A stretch of DNA of 64,000 nucleotides from Flavobacterium psychrotrophum (lineage in GTDB: Bacteria; Bacteroidota; Bacteroidia; Flavobacteriales; Flavobacteriaceae), in assembly GCF_003403075.1 (NCBI RefSeq), contig NZ_CP031557.1, forward strand, positions 186,001 through 250,000, in the 5' to 3' direction. This document shows positions 26,188 to 34,232 of the stretch, piece by piece (position 1 is the first letter of the stretch; each line of letters begins with the position of its first letter). Position numbers and translations under genes: made by a program. The notes under the pieces were generated by a model. It was not told the origin of the DNA and searched no databases. It worked only from the letters and a program-made list of their open reading frames with translations.

Positions 26188-27666
26188 ATTGTATATCAAG
26201 TACCCCTTTTCCTCCATTTTACTGGCATTGTGAGATAAAAGGTCGAGCATCGTAGGTGTTCGATAGATACCCTCCTGATAGTACAAATTGCCGTCGAACA
26301 CCTTGTTTACAAACTCACGTTTCTGCAATGTTGTAGCCTTGTCATAGATATAACGCACATCGCTCAGCATACCAAGATTGTTATCCAGTAGTTCAAAAGC
26401 TTTATCCGGATTTATACTCAACCGCTCAACGGCCGCTGTAAGGCTCAATATGTGGTCGCTGTAGGTTGAATACCACCTGTCGTAAGTATCTTTGTTTATT
26501 TCGTCTTTAAACCATTTTTCCTCGACAGCGTGTAAGCGTTGCTTTACCTCTTCCAGTTCACGTTTCTTCTCAACGGCTTTTTTCCTGTTGTTTTTCATTT
26601 CCTCTTCAATAGAAGTATAACAGTCATTTCGGATTTCTTTTATTTTCTTTTCAGGGATGCTCATAAGGTTACAGGCATTCAGGAATTGTTCATGTGCTTT
26701 AATAGCACTAATGTTATTGTGTTTTGAATGCTTGCATTTGTAGTAGTAAAAGTATTTGCCTGATTTACCCCTTGATGGTGCTCCCGTAAGCGGTACGCCA
26801 CAATGGCATTTTACTACGCCACGTAATGGTATTTCATCATCGACAACGACTTTAACCTTGTCCGCTTTTTTCATTTTGGATTGTACCATCTGCCAAGTCG
26901 CTTTATCGACGATAGGCTCATGTACGGCTGGGAAAAGCCCTCCCGGTAAATCTTTGAACGGTTCAACCCGTACAAGCCCCGCATAAACAGGATTTACCAA
27001 TACACGGTCCACAGCCATATTCCCTTTTCTGTCAAACCCCAATTTGTAGGCTGCTTCTTTGATTTTATACAGTGGGACATCCCGCAGGAACATATCATAG
27101 ATTTGGCGCACGACTTTTGCTTCAAGTTCATTTACTTCGAGGTGACGTTGTTTACCTTCCCCAACTTTTACATAGCCAAAAGGTTTTTCACGGGTAAGGA
27201 AACGCCCTTCTTTTGCACGGGCTGTATACAGGCCACCACGCACTTTTATACTGCGGTTAATGTTATCCTCTTCGGCAAGCAGTAATTGTAGGCCTGCCCT
27301 GAAGAAACTACCGGGGGTGTCGTAGTCGAAGATTATGCCTTCGGTAACGCTAATGATTTGTATACTGTATTTTCTTTGGAACTGCTTTACCATGTTCATG
27401 GCTTCACCTGCATCACGGCTGAAACGGTCAAGCTGGTCAACTAGCAGATAGTCTACCGATTTGTAGTGCTTGGCTATAAAGGCTTGTAATTTTATGAAGT
27501 CCGGGCGGTCAAAAGTCTTGGCACTTTTACCCCTGTCGATAAAGGTATCCACCAGTTGAATGTTGTTGTATTGCAGGTATTGGTCAGTATACATTTCCTG
27601 CCTTTCAATAGAACCGTTGCTTTGCCCAAGTTGGCTAAACCTTAAATACCTAATCGCCCTCTTCAT
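26143..27666 (-). CDS. Large serine recombinase (integrase of element B)
   Basis: A 507-residue large serine recombinase. Residues 1-145 are the resolvase catalytic domain with the nucleophile Ser in YLRFSQLGQSNGSIERQ and the DQLDRFSR segment; about 165-260 is the recombinase domain; about 280-330 a zinc ribbon (KCHCGVPLTG...YYYKCKH); about 345-400 the coiled coil. It integrates and excises the element at att sites. The last residues (TIPQSGR and the stop) are encoded by the tRNA-derived junction DNA, so the gene end overlaps the presumed att site. Its start lies inside the small upstream ORF, so translation is probably coupled. Confidence 0.9.
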   Translation of the reverse strand: MKRAIRYLRFSQLGQSNGSIERQEMYTDQYLQYNNIQLVDTFIDRGKSAKTFDRPDFIKLQAFIAKHYKSVDYLLVDQLDRFSRDAGEAMNMVKQFQRKYSIQIISVTEGIIFDYDTPGSFFRAGLQLLLAEEDNINRSIKVRGGLYTARAKEGRFLTREKPFGYVKVGEGKQRHLEVNELEAKVVRQIYDMFLRDVPLYKIKEAAYKLGFDRKGNMAVDRVLVNPVYAGLVRVEPFKDLPGGLFPAVHEPIVDKATWQMVQSKMKKADKVKVVVDDEIPLRGVVKCHCGVPLTGAPSRGKSGKYFYYYKCKHSKHNNISAIKAHEQFLNACNLMSIPEKKIKEIRNDCYTSIEEEMKNNRKKAVEKKRELEEVKQRLHAVEEKWFKDEINKDTYDRWYSTYSDHILSLTAAVERLSINPDKAFELLDNNLGMLSDVRYIYDKATTLQKREFVNKVFDGNLYYQEGIYRTPTMLDLLSHNASKMEEKGYLIYNKKRDNLSTIPQSGR

Positions 27667-27850
27667 ATAATTGTTTTAGTGTCATAGAGACAATGATGTC
27701 AACCATCAAATTTACGAAATCCCGTTCTTTATGTTGCTCAATTTCAGTGTTAATATCATGTATTTTACCGGGAGTTAACTGTGGATTTTCGGAAAATCCA
27801 TATAATGATTTTCCGAAAATCGTAACTTTTTTCTGTTTTTGTCCTTTCAT
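27650..27850 (-). CDS. Small ORF upstream of and overlapping the serine recombinase
   Basis: A 66-residue protein of unknown function. It is supported by an unusually good Shine-Dalgarno (GGAGG, 7-8 bases before ATG), rare in this phylum, and by a 17-base overlap with the recombinase start. The sequence is basic at the N-terminus and ends in a helix IVSMTLKQLYEEGD. It may serve as a leader for coupled translation or as a directionality factor; neither can be shown here. Confidence 0.6.
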   Translation of the reverse strand: MKGQKQKKVTIFGKSLYGFSENPQLTPGKIHDINTEIEQHKERDFVNLMVDIIVSMTLKQLYEEGD

Positions 27851-28116
27851 ATTTCACCTCCATTTCTTATAACGCCATTACGGTTTAAGTAACATTATAT
27901 TCAATGTAGGCATCTATTTTATTGACTATGACTAATAGACTAAGTATGGAATAGTATGACTTTCTTTGTCATAATTATAAACCAGATTAAACTAAAAGGC
28001 ACTCCCTTCCTCTGTCGGGAAAGCCTTCTAGTTCTAGTTCGGTATTGCCAATTTACAGTTATGCTCCTTCGTCGCTCCGCTGTAAAACGGCAGGGTGTTC
28101 TCGTGAGATAGTCCGG
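27851..28116. other. Non-coding gap between relaxase and recombinase operon
   Basis: It holds no gene. GAGATAG/CTATCTC with a TCCGG loop (28104-28122) spans the relaxase stop codon and could be a weak 3' hairpin. The promoter of the small ORF and recombinase should lie here, but I see no clear TAnnTTTG box on the minus strand. Confidence 0.4.
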
Positions 28117-29397
28117 CTATCTCCTCAATCCTTTTGATTTCTTTTTCATTTGCCATGCAAATGCTTCCTCTTCATAATCTTCGCCTTTCGTTTGTGGCAG
28201 CAAACCGCCAAAAATATCCGCCATATCGTTGGCAGCTTCCGAGAGGTTTGGATTTATACTTTCATTTTCTGAAGCAGTGATATTTCCAACTACAGGATGA
28301 GTATTGACTAATTTTTCATTAGCTTCATTTTTTAACTGAATTTCCGGTTTGTTACCGTTATTCCACCAGTCGTTGAAAACGCCTGCGCTAAGGTTTTTAG
28401 AAAGCTGCGACCCGTTCAATACCGAACGGGATTTATGGTCAATGAATGTAATGCCGTATATTCGGTTATCGGCTGTACGACGGACAACCGTATTGATACC
28501 CGCTTCTTTCAAACGTGCTTTAAACTCATTTTCATTTTTGGTTGCCAATATTGCCTTTTCAATGCTAACTTTGAGTGCTGACCTGCTTGGGCTTTTTTGC
28601 AGTTGCATTTTAGATGTTGAAAAATGCGATTGTAGTTCAATATAACTCGCACCTTTTCCGAACAGTGAAGCCTTGAATGGATTGCTTGCCTTTTCTCCTT
28701 TTTCATTTAGTGCGAAATAGACCAGCCCCTGCCGGGCTGTCCCGTTGTACAGTCCTTTGACTTCTTCAGCGGTGATGTTGAACAATGATAGTAGCGCGTT
28801 ATAAGTGCCGAGTGTGGTGTATTGGTAGTATTTGGGCAGATAGCGGATAACCGAGGCCATCTGGCTTTTGATATCACCTGCTTTATAGTTGACTGGCTTA
28901 AAAATAGGTTCGGTTCGGTTTTGCTTCTTTTCAACAGCATTTTTCAGGTTGTACTTTCGTTCGAGTTCCCTACAAGCTGCCATAGATTTTCGTTTTTCAA
29001 AAGCATCGGAGATTTTCCTTCCCTCTTCGTCCACACAAACTGTTACAATATGGATATGGCTGCGCTCAATATCATTGTGTTTGAATACTATGAACGGCTG
29101 CTTGCCATAGCCCATTTTTTCCATGTAATCCTTAGCAATAGATTTATAGTCGTTGCTGCTTACCTGGTCATCAGGATCTGGATTGAGTGAGATATGTACC
29201 ACCGGCTTTTCTGTTTTCCGGTTGGCGACAAGGTATGCCTGGAATGAGTTCGAGATTTGTGGAATAGTAAACGAGCCGTCCAGTGATTCTATGATTTTCT
29301 GGCCTGCCAATACCGTTGCGGTATTAGCCTTTACTTTATCCATATTGTAGGATAAGGCTCCAAACAAACTTTTACCCCTACCGATTTTCGCTACCAT
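28117..29397 (-). CDS. MOBP-like relaxase (element B)
   Basis: A 426-residue relaxase/mobilization nuclease of the VirD2/MobB-like type found on Bacteroidetes mobilizable elements. The presumed nucleophile is Tyr in GALSYNMDK near residue 18. The metal-binding motif is HNDIERSHIHIV near residue 105 (HxH), followed by VCVDEEGRKISD. The C-terminal 200 residues are helical and end in a basic tail. It nicks oriT and leads the strand to the recipient. It lies 3 bases after mobC. There are no type IV secretion genes in the window, so the element would rely on a helper. Confidence 0.88.
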   Translation of the reverse strand: MVAKIGRGKSLFGALSYNMDKVKANTATVLAGQKIIESLDGSFTIPQISNSFQAYLVANRKTEKPVVHISLNPDPDDQVSSNDYKSIAKDYMEKMGYGKQPFIVFKHNDIERSHIHIVTVCVDEEGRKISDAFEKRKSMAACRELERKYNLKNAVEKKQNRTEPIFKPVNYKAGDIKSQMASVIRYLPKYYQYTTLGTYNALLSLFNITAEEVKGLYNGTARQGLVYFALNEKGEKASNPFKASLFGKGASYIELQSHFSTSKMQLQKSPSRSALKVSIEKAILATKNENEFKARLKEAGINTVVRRTADNRIYGITFIDHKSRSVLNGSQLSKNLSAGVFNDWWNNGNKPEIQLKNEANEKLVNTHPVVGNITASENESINPNLSEAANDMADIFGGLLPQTKGEDYEEEAFAWQMKKKSKGLRR

Positions 29398-29400
29398 AGC

Positions 29401-29832
29401 TTACTTATTCAGATGGTTCACTTCAAATTCAGTGGTAAGTTCAATAATCTTTTTACTAACGGCAACAAATTCAATGGTTTGCTTTTCCAATTTATATAAA
29501 GCTGCTGCGGCTTTCTTCTCGGTAAAGTTGTTATAAAGCATTTTAATTAACTGGTTGTAATTGACACCAATGGCGCGGAACTGTGCGAACAGTCCCGTTA
29601 GTTTTACATGGTAGTCCATTGCGGCCTTGTCAATTTTTACAGTGGTAATGGTCTTTTGGAAAATACAGGCAGTAATAAAATGGGCCATGACGTTCATGCC
29701 CGATTGCTCAAACAAGGTCAAAAACTTTGCATTTTCAGCAGCTGTCAGGCTGATGGAATAGCGGAAGGTAGCACGGTCATCTTTAGGATGCCTGCCGCCT
29801 TTATGCTTTTTATGTGTGCTATTATCGTCCAC
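29401..29832 (-). CDS. MobC-like relaxosome accessory protein (element B)
   Basis: A 143-residue protein that is the full counterpart of 27-458, with the same GGRHPKDDRA and YSISLTAAENAKF segments. The two differ mainly in the first 10 and last 25 residues. It probably binds oriT with the relaxase encoded 3 bases downstream. Confidence 0.85.
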   Translation of the reverse strand: MDDNSTHKKHKGGRHPKDDRATFRYSISLTAAENAKFLTLFEQSGMNVMAHFITACIFQKTITTVKIDKAAMDYHVKLTGLFAQFRAIGVNYNQLIKMLYNNFTEKKAAAALYKLEKQTIEFVAVSKKIIELTTEFEVNHLNK

Positions 29833-30147
29833 CTTTTATCCCTTTTTATTTTTTTGCCAGTATCGGAATGAAGATACTAATTGCTTTCATTGAAAATCGC
29901 TTCCGGCGATTTATGGCATTGGTTGGCTTTGATAGGTTTAGAAAAGAAACTTTTCCCTAGTAAACCGATAAAAGCAAGCGAAGGTATTGCTGTCAATCCA
30001 AAAAAAGACAAAAGACTACGGCATAATGGCTTTGCTCGCTCACTCACAAACCCACCCCTTGGGACTTATTCCGTTTCCTTTTGCTTTTTCCGTATTGCCT
30101 GCACCTTGTTATTGCTTTCTTTTTTCGGTTTTCTTCTGAAAAAAAAT
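29833..30147. other. Upstream region of mobC with candidate oriT; left part of IS-split spacer
   Basis: About 30005-30080 repeats the conserved segment at 700-775 (CGGCATAATGGCTTTGCTC, CAAACCCACCCC, GGGACTTATTCCG). The following TTTTTTCGGTTTTCTTCTG matches 809-828 of copy A up to the IS junction. There is no gene. Confidence 0.5.
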
Positions 30148-31635
30148 TAATTGAAAGAAAGATGTTCTTTGACATAAACACATTAATAAAAACGCCTGAA
30201 GGTAATATTTTCTTCTGCGTGCTCTTGGCAACAACTGTTTGTACATGGCGCTTGAGGTCAATTTCTTTGTCGGGGTTGTACTATACACCACCAATAAACC
30301 ACGACCTTATTGGATATTAGGGATTTCAATATCTACCCCTAAGTCCTTTAATTTGTCTATGTATGACTGTATCTGTTTTTGCTTTTTCCGAGAGTCAAGA
30401 TATTCATATCCTAAATCCTGATACGGGACTTTGTCCCTGATGATGTAATATGCTGCATTAAGCATTTTATGTCCTACTGCGATTAATGCCCGCTTTTTGC
30501 CACGTCTGCCTATTAAACTTTCATATTTTTTCTTTAGGTAGCTGTTTTTAACATGAGAGGCAGCCCAGGCACACTCGACTAAAATTGGTTTGATGTATTG
30601 ATTGCCTTGGTTAGTTCTTGAAGAGCGGCTTTTGCCGGCACTCTCATTATTGCCCGGGCATATTCCAGCCCATGATGCAAGGTGATTAACCGTTGGAAAA
30701 CGACTCATGTCAACTCCAATTTCCGACAACAACATCGTAGCACTAATTTGATTGAGTCCTGGCATAGTCTTTAATAATTCTAACTCAGTACCATATGGCT
30801 GTGATAATTGGAGTAGCTGGCTATCAACCGATTCAATTTTTAACAGAGTGTTATAAAGATTGGTTCGAATAGCATTTAGCATGTATTTATGATTATCTGT
30901 GAGTACTCCCTGAAGAGATTCATACAGTATTTCTCTTTTCTTTTTGATTCTTCCATGGCATAGAGATAAAAGGAGATTAAAGTCATCAACTCCATCAATG
31001 AGCGCATTAATTAATAGGGTTCCAGATTTACCAAAAATGTCACTGATAACATTGCTCAGTTTGAAATTTGCATCCTGTAATATTTTCTCAAAGCGATTGC
31101 GGTCAGCTGCTGCATTTTGAACCAATTTCTTACGGTAACGGGTAAGGTCTCGCATATCCCGGATATCTTTTGGTGGGATGAAACTTGCTTTCAAAAGGCC
31201 GCTGATTAGAAGTTTAGCAAGCCATCGACTATCTTTCTTATCGGTTTTATGGCCCGGTACGTTCTTTACATGGCGGGCATTGACTAAGATTACCTCAAAA
31301 TCCTGCTCAAGAATATTGTAGACCGGTTTCCAATAAATCCCGGTACTTTCTATTGCCATATGAGTAATATTTAAGGAAATGAGCCAATCTCTCAAGGAGC
31401 GTAAACTATTCGTGTAGGTTGTGAAAGAACGTGTCTCAACAGTTATACCTACTCCCATTACAGTAACTACGACTGTATCGCGATGTACATCCATACCACA
31501 TCCACGCTCAATAACTTGGGGAAAATTTACTTGTGCCTTCATAGTCTCAATATTTGATACACTAAAGTACTGAGATATGCGATGCCTTTTTCATGCCTGT
31601 TGGTGACTCTAAAAAAATGTGTTTAGTCATGAGAA
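30148..31635 (-). mobile_element. IS110-family insertion sequence
   Basis: The boundaries are inferred from copy A. Sequence to the left (to about 30147) and right (from about 31636, TTTCTTTTGGGAAAAAGTT) matches the continuous TTTTCTTTTGGAAAAAAGTT at 820-840, so about 1.49 kb is inserted. It contains one transposase gene, has no long terminal inverted repeats, and its non-coding ends are about 159 bp (transposase 3' side) and 93 bp (5' side). IS110-type elements make a bridge RNA from a non-coding end; here the longer end is downstream of the transposase. Confidence 0.75.
30307..31542 (-). CDS. IS110-family DEDD transposase
   Basis: A 411-residue transposase. The RuvC-like DEDD residues are visible in CGMDVHRDTV, MAIESTGIYW and GHKTDKKDSRWLA. 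The C-terminal Tnp_20 domain has LKTMPGLNQISATMLL and WAGICPGNNESAGKS, which carries the catalytic Ser. Length and both domains are complete, so it is probably active. It is a recent passenger of element B, since element A has the uninterrupted site. Confidence 0.92.
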   Translation of the reverse strand: MKAQVNFPQVIERGCGMDVHRDTVVVTVMGVGITVETRSFTTYTNSLRSLRDWLISLNITHMAIESTGIYWKPVYNILEQDFEVILVNARHVKNVPGHKTDKKDSRWLAKLLISGLLKASFIPPKDIRDMRDLTRYRKKLVQNAAADRNRFEKILQDANFKLSNVISDIFGKSGTLLINALIDGVDDFNLLLSLCHGRIKKKREILYESLQGVLTDNHKYMLNAIRTNLYNTLLKIESVDSQLLQLSQPYGTELELLKTMPGLNQISATMLLSEIGVDMSRFPTVNHLASWAGICPGNNESAGKSRSSRTNQGNQYIKPILVECAWAASHVKNSYLKKKYESLIGRRGKKRALIAVGHKMLNAAYYIIRDKVPYQDLGYEYLDSRKKQKQIQSYIDKLKDLGVDIEIPNIQ

Positions 31636-31744
31636 TTTCTTTTGGGAAAAAGTTATGCGGAGCGCAAGCGTAGCAGGACTGTATCAGATTAGAGAACTGG
31701 AAGGAGATACAAAACGATTGTATCATTATTAAATTCAAAAAATT

Positions 31745-32788
31745 ATGGCACATAATTTAAATTTCAACACAGCGACAGGACAGCACGCATTTATGAGCGT
31801 AAAGCAGCCCGCATGGCACGGGCTTGGGCAGATAGTACAAGACTACCCGACAAGCCGCGAAGCCATAGCATTTGCAGGCCTGGACTACGAAGTGGCCAAA
31901 GCCCCGATTTTCGCTAAGGGTGCAGGCAATTTTGAGAGTTTTCCAATCCCTGACCAGTTCGCCACAATGCGCACCGATACCAAAGCCGTGTTTGGCGTGG
32001 TGGGCAAGGACTACCAAATTGTACAGAATGTGGATGCGTTCGCCTTTTTCGATGCCATTGTCGGCGGTGGCGAGGGCATACTTTACGAAACCGCAGGAGC
32101 ACTTGGTAATGGGGAACGCATATTTATTACGGCAAAGCTACCCGGCTATATTCGTGTGGGTAACGGGGACGATGTAACACAGAAATATATTTTCCTGACC
32201 ACCTCCCACGATGGCAGCGGTTCAATTATGGCAGCGTTTACGCCTGTAAGGGTTGTTTGTTCAAACACATTAAATGCAGCGATGAAAACCGCCACCAATG
32301 TGGTGCGCATTCGCCACACCGCAGGGGCTAAAGAACGTTTGGAGCAAGCGCATAAAGTTATGGGCGTTGCCGATAACCTATCTTTACAGTTAGAGGGCAT
32401 TTTTAACGAGTGGGCTAATGTGCGCATTGAAGATAAGCAGGTGAAACAACTCATACAGTTGGCACTTTGCCCGAACAAAGAAACCTACAACCTTTTAAAG
32501 AAAGGGGCTACCGAGGAACTTTCAACCATGTATAAAAATGCCTGTGAGGCTGCCTTTGAGTACGCTATGGCAGACGATACCCAAAGCCTTGTAACCACCA
32601 AAGGCACTTTGTTTGGCGCATACAATGCCGTTACGGGCTACTACCAAAATGTACGCAGCTTTAAGACGGATGAAGATAAACTTAAAAGTATCTGTTTGGG
32701 CGGTACGGCTCAGGCACGGGGGCAAAAAGCCTTTGACCTCTGCGGGGATTTTGCCAAAAGCGGAGCAGCTGCCCTGCAATTCAATTAA
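31745..32788 (+). CDS. DUF932 protein (element B)
   Basis: A 347-residue protein that is nearly identical to 928-1971 (differences such as NTATG for NTETG, GNFESFPIP for RLFESFAVP). The shared start, MAHNLNF, fixes the start of both copies. The hairpin GATACAA/TTGTATC at 31707-31725 precedes it. Its original upstream region was split by the IS, so its expression may differ from that of copy A. A terminator and the TA-phased tract follow. The family role is unknown. Confidence 0.85.
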   Translation: MAHNLNFNTATGQHAFMSVKQPAWHGLGQIVQDYPTSREAIAFAGLDYEVAKAPIFAKGAGNFESFPIPDQFATMRTDTKAVFGVVGKDYQIVQNVDAFAFFDAIVGGGEGILYETAGALGNGERIFITAKLPGYIRVGNGDDVTQKYIFLTTSHDGSGSIMAAFTPVRVVCSNTLNAAMKTATNVVRIRHTAGAKERLEQAHKVMGVADNLSLQLEGIFNEWANVRIEDKQVKQLIQLALCPNKETYNLLKKGATEELSTMYKNACEAAFEYAMADDTQSLVTTKGTLFGAYNAVTGYYQNVRSFKTDEDKLKSICLGGTAQARGQKAFDLCGDFAKSGAAALQFN

Positions 32789-32800
32789 ACCGAATGACTA

Positions 32801-32829
32801 CAGCCCTGAAAATCGGGGCTGCTTTTTTT
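32801..32829 (+). terminator. Intrinsic terminator of DUF932 gene (element B)
   Basis: CAGCCCTGA (32801-32809) pairs with TCGGGGCTG (32813-32821), with one T-G pair and an AAA loop, followed by C and seven T. It corresponds to 1982-2002 in element A. Confidence 0.8.
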
Positions 32830-33062
32830 ATACATACCTACATACCTATTCATATATGTATGTAGGTATGTATTTACCTATGTAGATACATAGGTAGTTA
32901 GGTATGTGTAGTAATACACAGGTATATGTGTAACTACGTCTTTACGTAAATACGTAAAGACGTAAATACGTGTGTACGTACCTACATAGATACACATTTA
33001 CTTAGGTACATATTTAGCTACGTAGCTAAATATGTACCTACCGCTGGCAATACGACTGTACA
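32830..33062. repeat. TA-phased (TANN)n palindromic tract, copy B
   Basis: In one register from 32831, 46 of 58 tetramers begin with TA (hand count). It is a chain of perfect hairpins: 15-bp arms 32830-32844/32859-32873; TACCTATGTA/TACATAGGTA 32875-32896; TGTGTA/TACACA 32905-32920; TACGTCTTTACGTA/TACGTAAAGACGTA 32935-32964; and a 38-bp palindrome 33003-33040. The individual hairpins differ from those of copy A (2011-2178), although the flanking DUF932 genes are nearly identical, so the pattern and not the sequence is kept. It ends in GCTGGCAATACG-CTGTAC, shared with copy A. Confidence 0.85.
33003..33040. repeat. 38-bp perfect palindrome
   Basis: The left arm TAGGTACATATTTAGCTAC (33003-33021) is followed directly by its exact reverse complement (33022-33040) with no spacer. 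Such a palindrome can extrude as a cruciform or fold tightly in single-stranded DNA. Confidence 0.9.
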
Positions 33063-33635
33063 GAAATGCAGCTGGCTGGCTCGCCAGCTTTACAGCAGCC
33101 CAACATATGTACATCTAATAAGCAGACAGGCTGTTTAACATTAACCCTGACAAGCGCGCCAGCTGTTGAGCCAATATTATAGCATGCTTTGATTCTCTGT
33201 AAGCTGCTACGGGTTATAAAAGATGTTTGATAAATGAATTTTCGGGCGGGCAGCCATCAGGGCTGCCGACCTATATTGGTTCTTGGTAGGATATGTTCTT
33301 TTTTTACCTTATTACCATATTGTTTTACATTTTACTTGTAAAGCGCACTCCTTAGAAAGAAGCTTTTTGGTAAAATTGGAAGAAGGTAATATACCCGCTT
33401 TACCGCTTTTATACTTGTAAAAGCTTATAGTTTTATTACCTACTTCCAAGCCACCAGGTTAGTTATATAACCTGTAAATTTACCTGCTTTATATCCGGGA
33501 AGTAAACCAAGTAATGAGATACTGAATTTACGGTGGGCAGCCTACAGGGCTGCCATCAATGAGTAATCTCAATTATTTTATTGAATTTTATTACTACATT
33601 TTCCTTGTGGAAAAAATGATTTGTTCCGGACAAAA
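33063..33635. other. Hairpin-bearing non-coding region, copy B
   Basis: No gene is supported in about 570 bases. Hairpins: AGCTGGC/GCCAGCT near 33070-33090, GGCAGCC-ATCAG-GGCTGCC at 33249-33267, AGGTTA/TAACCT near 33460, and GGCAGCC-TACAG-GGCTGCC at 33536-33554. The last is identical to 2345-2363 of element A. The stretch between the two GGCAGCC hairpins (about 270 bp) has no counterpart in A. Confidence 0.5.
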
Positions 33636-33813
33636 GAAAAAGGGCTTAATGCCCTTTCCGATTTTAAAACTATTTCTGAAATATTGCCGCGTGGCAATTG
33701 CAAGTTGTGTCTTGAGCTGCTTGAAATCCTTCAGCAGCTTAAAACAACTTGCCCTTGCGCAGGGGGCTAAAAAATCTCCGGAGTCGATTTTTGATGTGAG
33801 TCGCCAAACTTTT
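33636..33813. ncRNA. Conserved structured block, copy B (possible RNA or ssDNA origin)
   Basis: It aligns with 2443-2624. AAAGGGC/GCCCTTT (33639-33657) and TTGCC/GGCAA around GCGT (33684-33697) keep pairing despite base changes between copies. The long hairpin starting CAAGTTGTG at 33701 is weaker here than in copy A. The segment CTTGCCCTTGCGCAGGGGGC and the pair AAAAATC/GATTTTT are identical. It lies directly after the ends of the converging operons. Confidence 0.5.
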
Positions 33814-33855
33814 ACTGTGATTTATTGCTTTACTTTTCATTAGACAAAATACCTT

Positions 33856-34206
33856 CTAGCTTTTGCTTTTTTTCAACTCTTCTAGTTTCAAATTGAGTCG
33901 ATGGCAGTTGTCCAAAACCTCAGATTCATTCAAGGGTAATAGTTGGGATGCTATTCTCAAAACACTTATAACATGGTAACCTGGCTCTGCTATCTCGCCT
34001 GAATTAGTGTCTCCATCGTGATACATTGCGTGCATGGAAATCTTTAGTAGGTCTGAAACCGTATACATCAAGTCACTATAGCTGTCAAAATGCAGCCGGG
34101 CTTCAAAGCTGTCATCACCTGTATCCTCTGTTAATGTGGTAAACATCCACATTCTGGTCTCTGCATTAACGAACTTTTTTATCGCTTTTTTTCTTTCTTT
34201 TTTCAT
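33856..34206 (-). CDS. Small unknown protein after the HEPN gene (element B)
   Basis: A 116-residue protein with a very basic start (MKKERKKAIKKF) and a mixed strand-helix body (MWMFTTLTED, FEARLHFDSYSDLMYTVSDLLKISMHAMYHDGD). I do not recognise it. It follows the 565-residue gene by 26 bases and has no counterpart in element A, where two other nucleotidyltransferase/HEPN ORFs occupy this place. It may be a small partner of the larger protein. Confidence 0.5.
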   Translation of the reverse strand: MKKERKKAIKKFVNAETRMWMFTTLTEDTGDDSFEARLHFDSYSDLMYTVSDLLKISMHAMYHDGDTNSGEIAEPGYHVISVLRIASQLLPLNESEVLDNCHRLNLKLEELKKSKS

Positions 34207-34232
34207 GGTAACTTTCTTTTTAAGATGTTTCT

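Noticed and set aside
32830..33062. CRISPR array or simple microsatellite
   Set aside because: There is no constant repeat with regular spacers and no fixed unit. Only the TA position is periodic.
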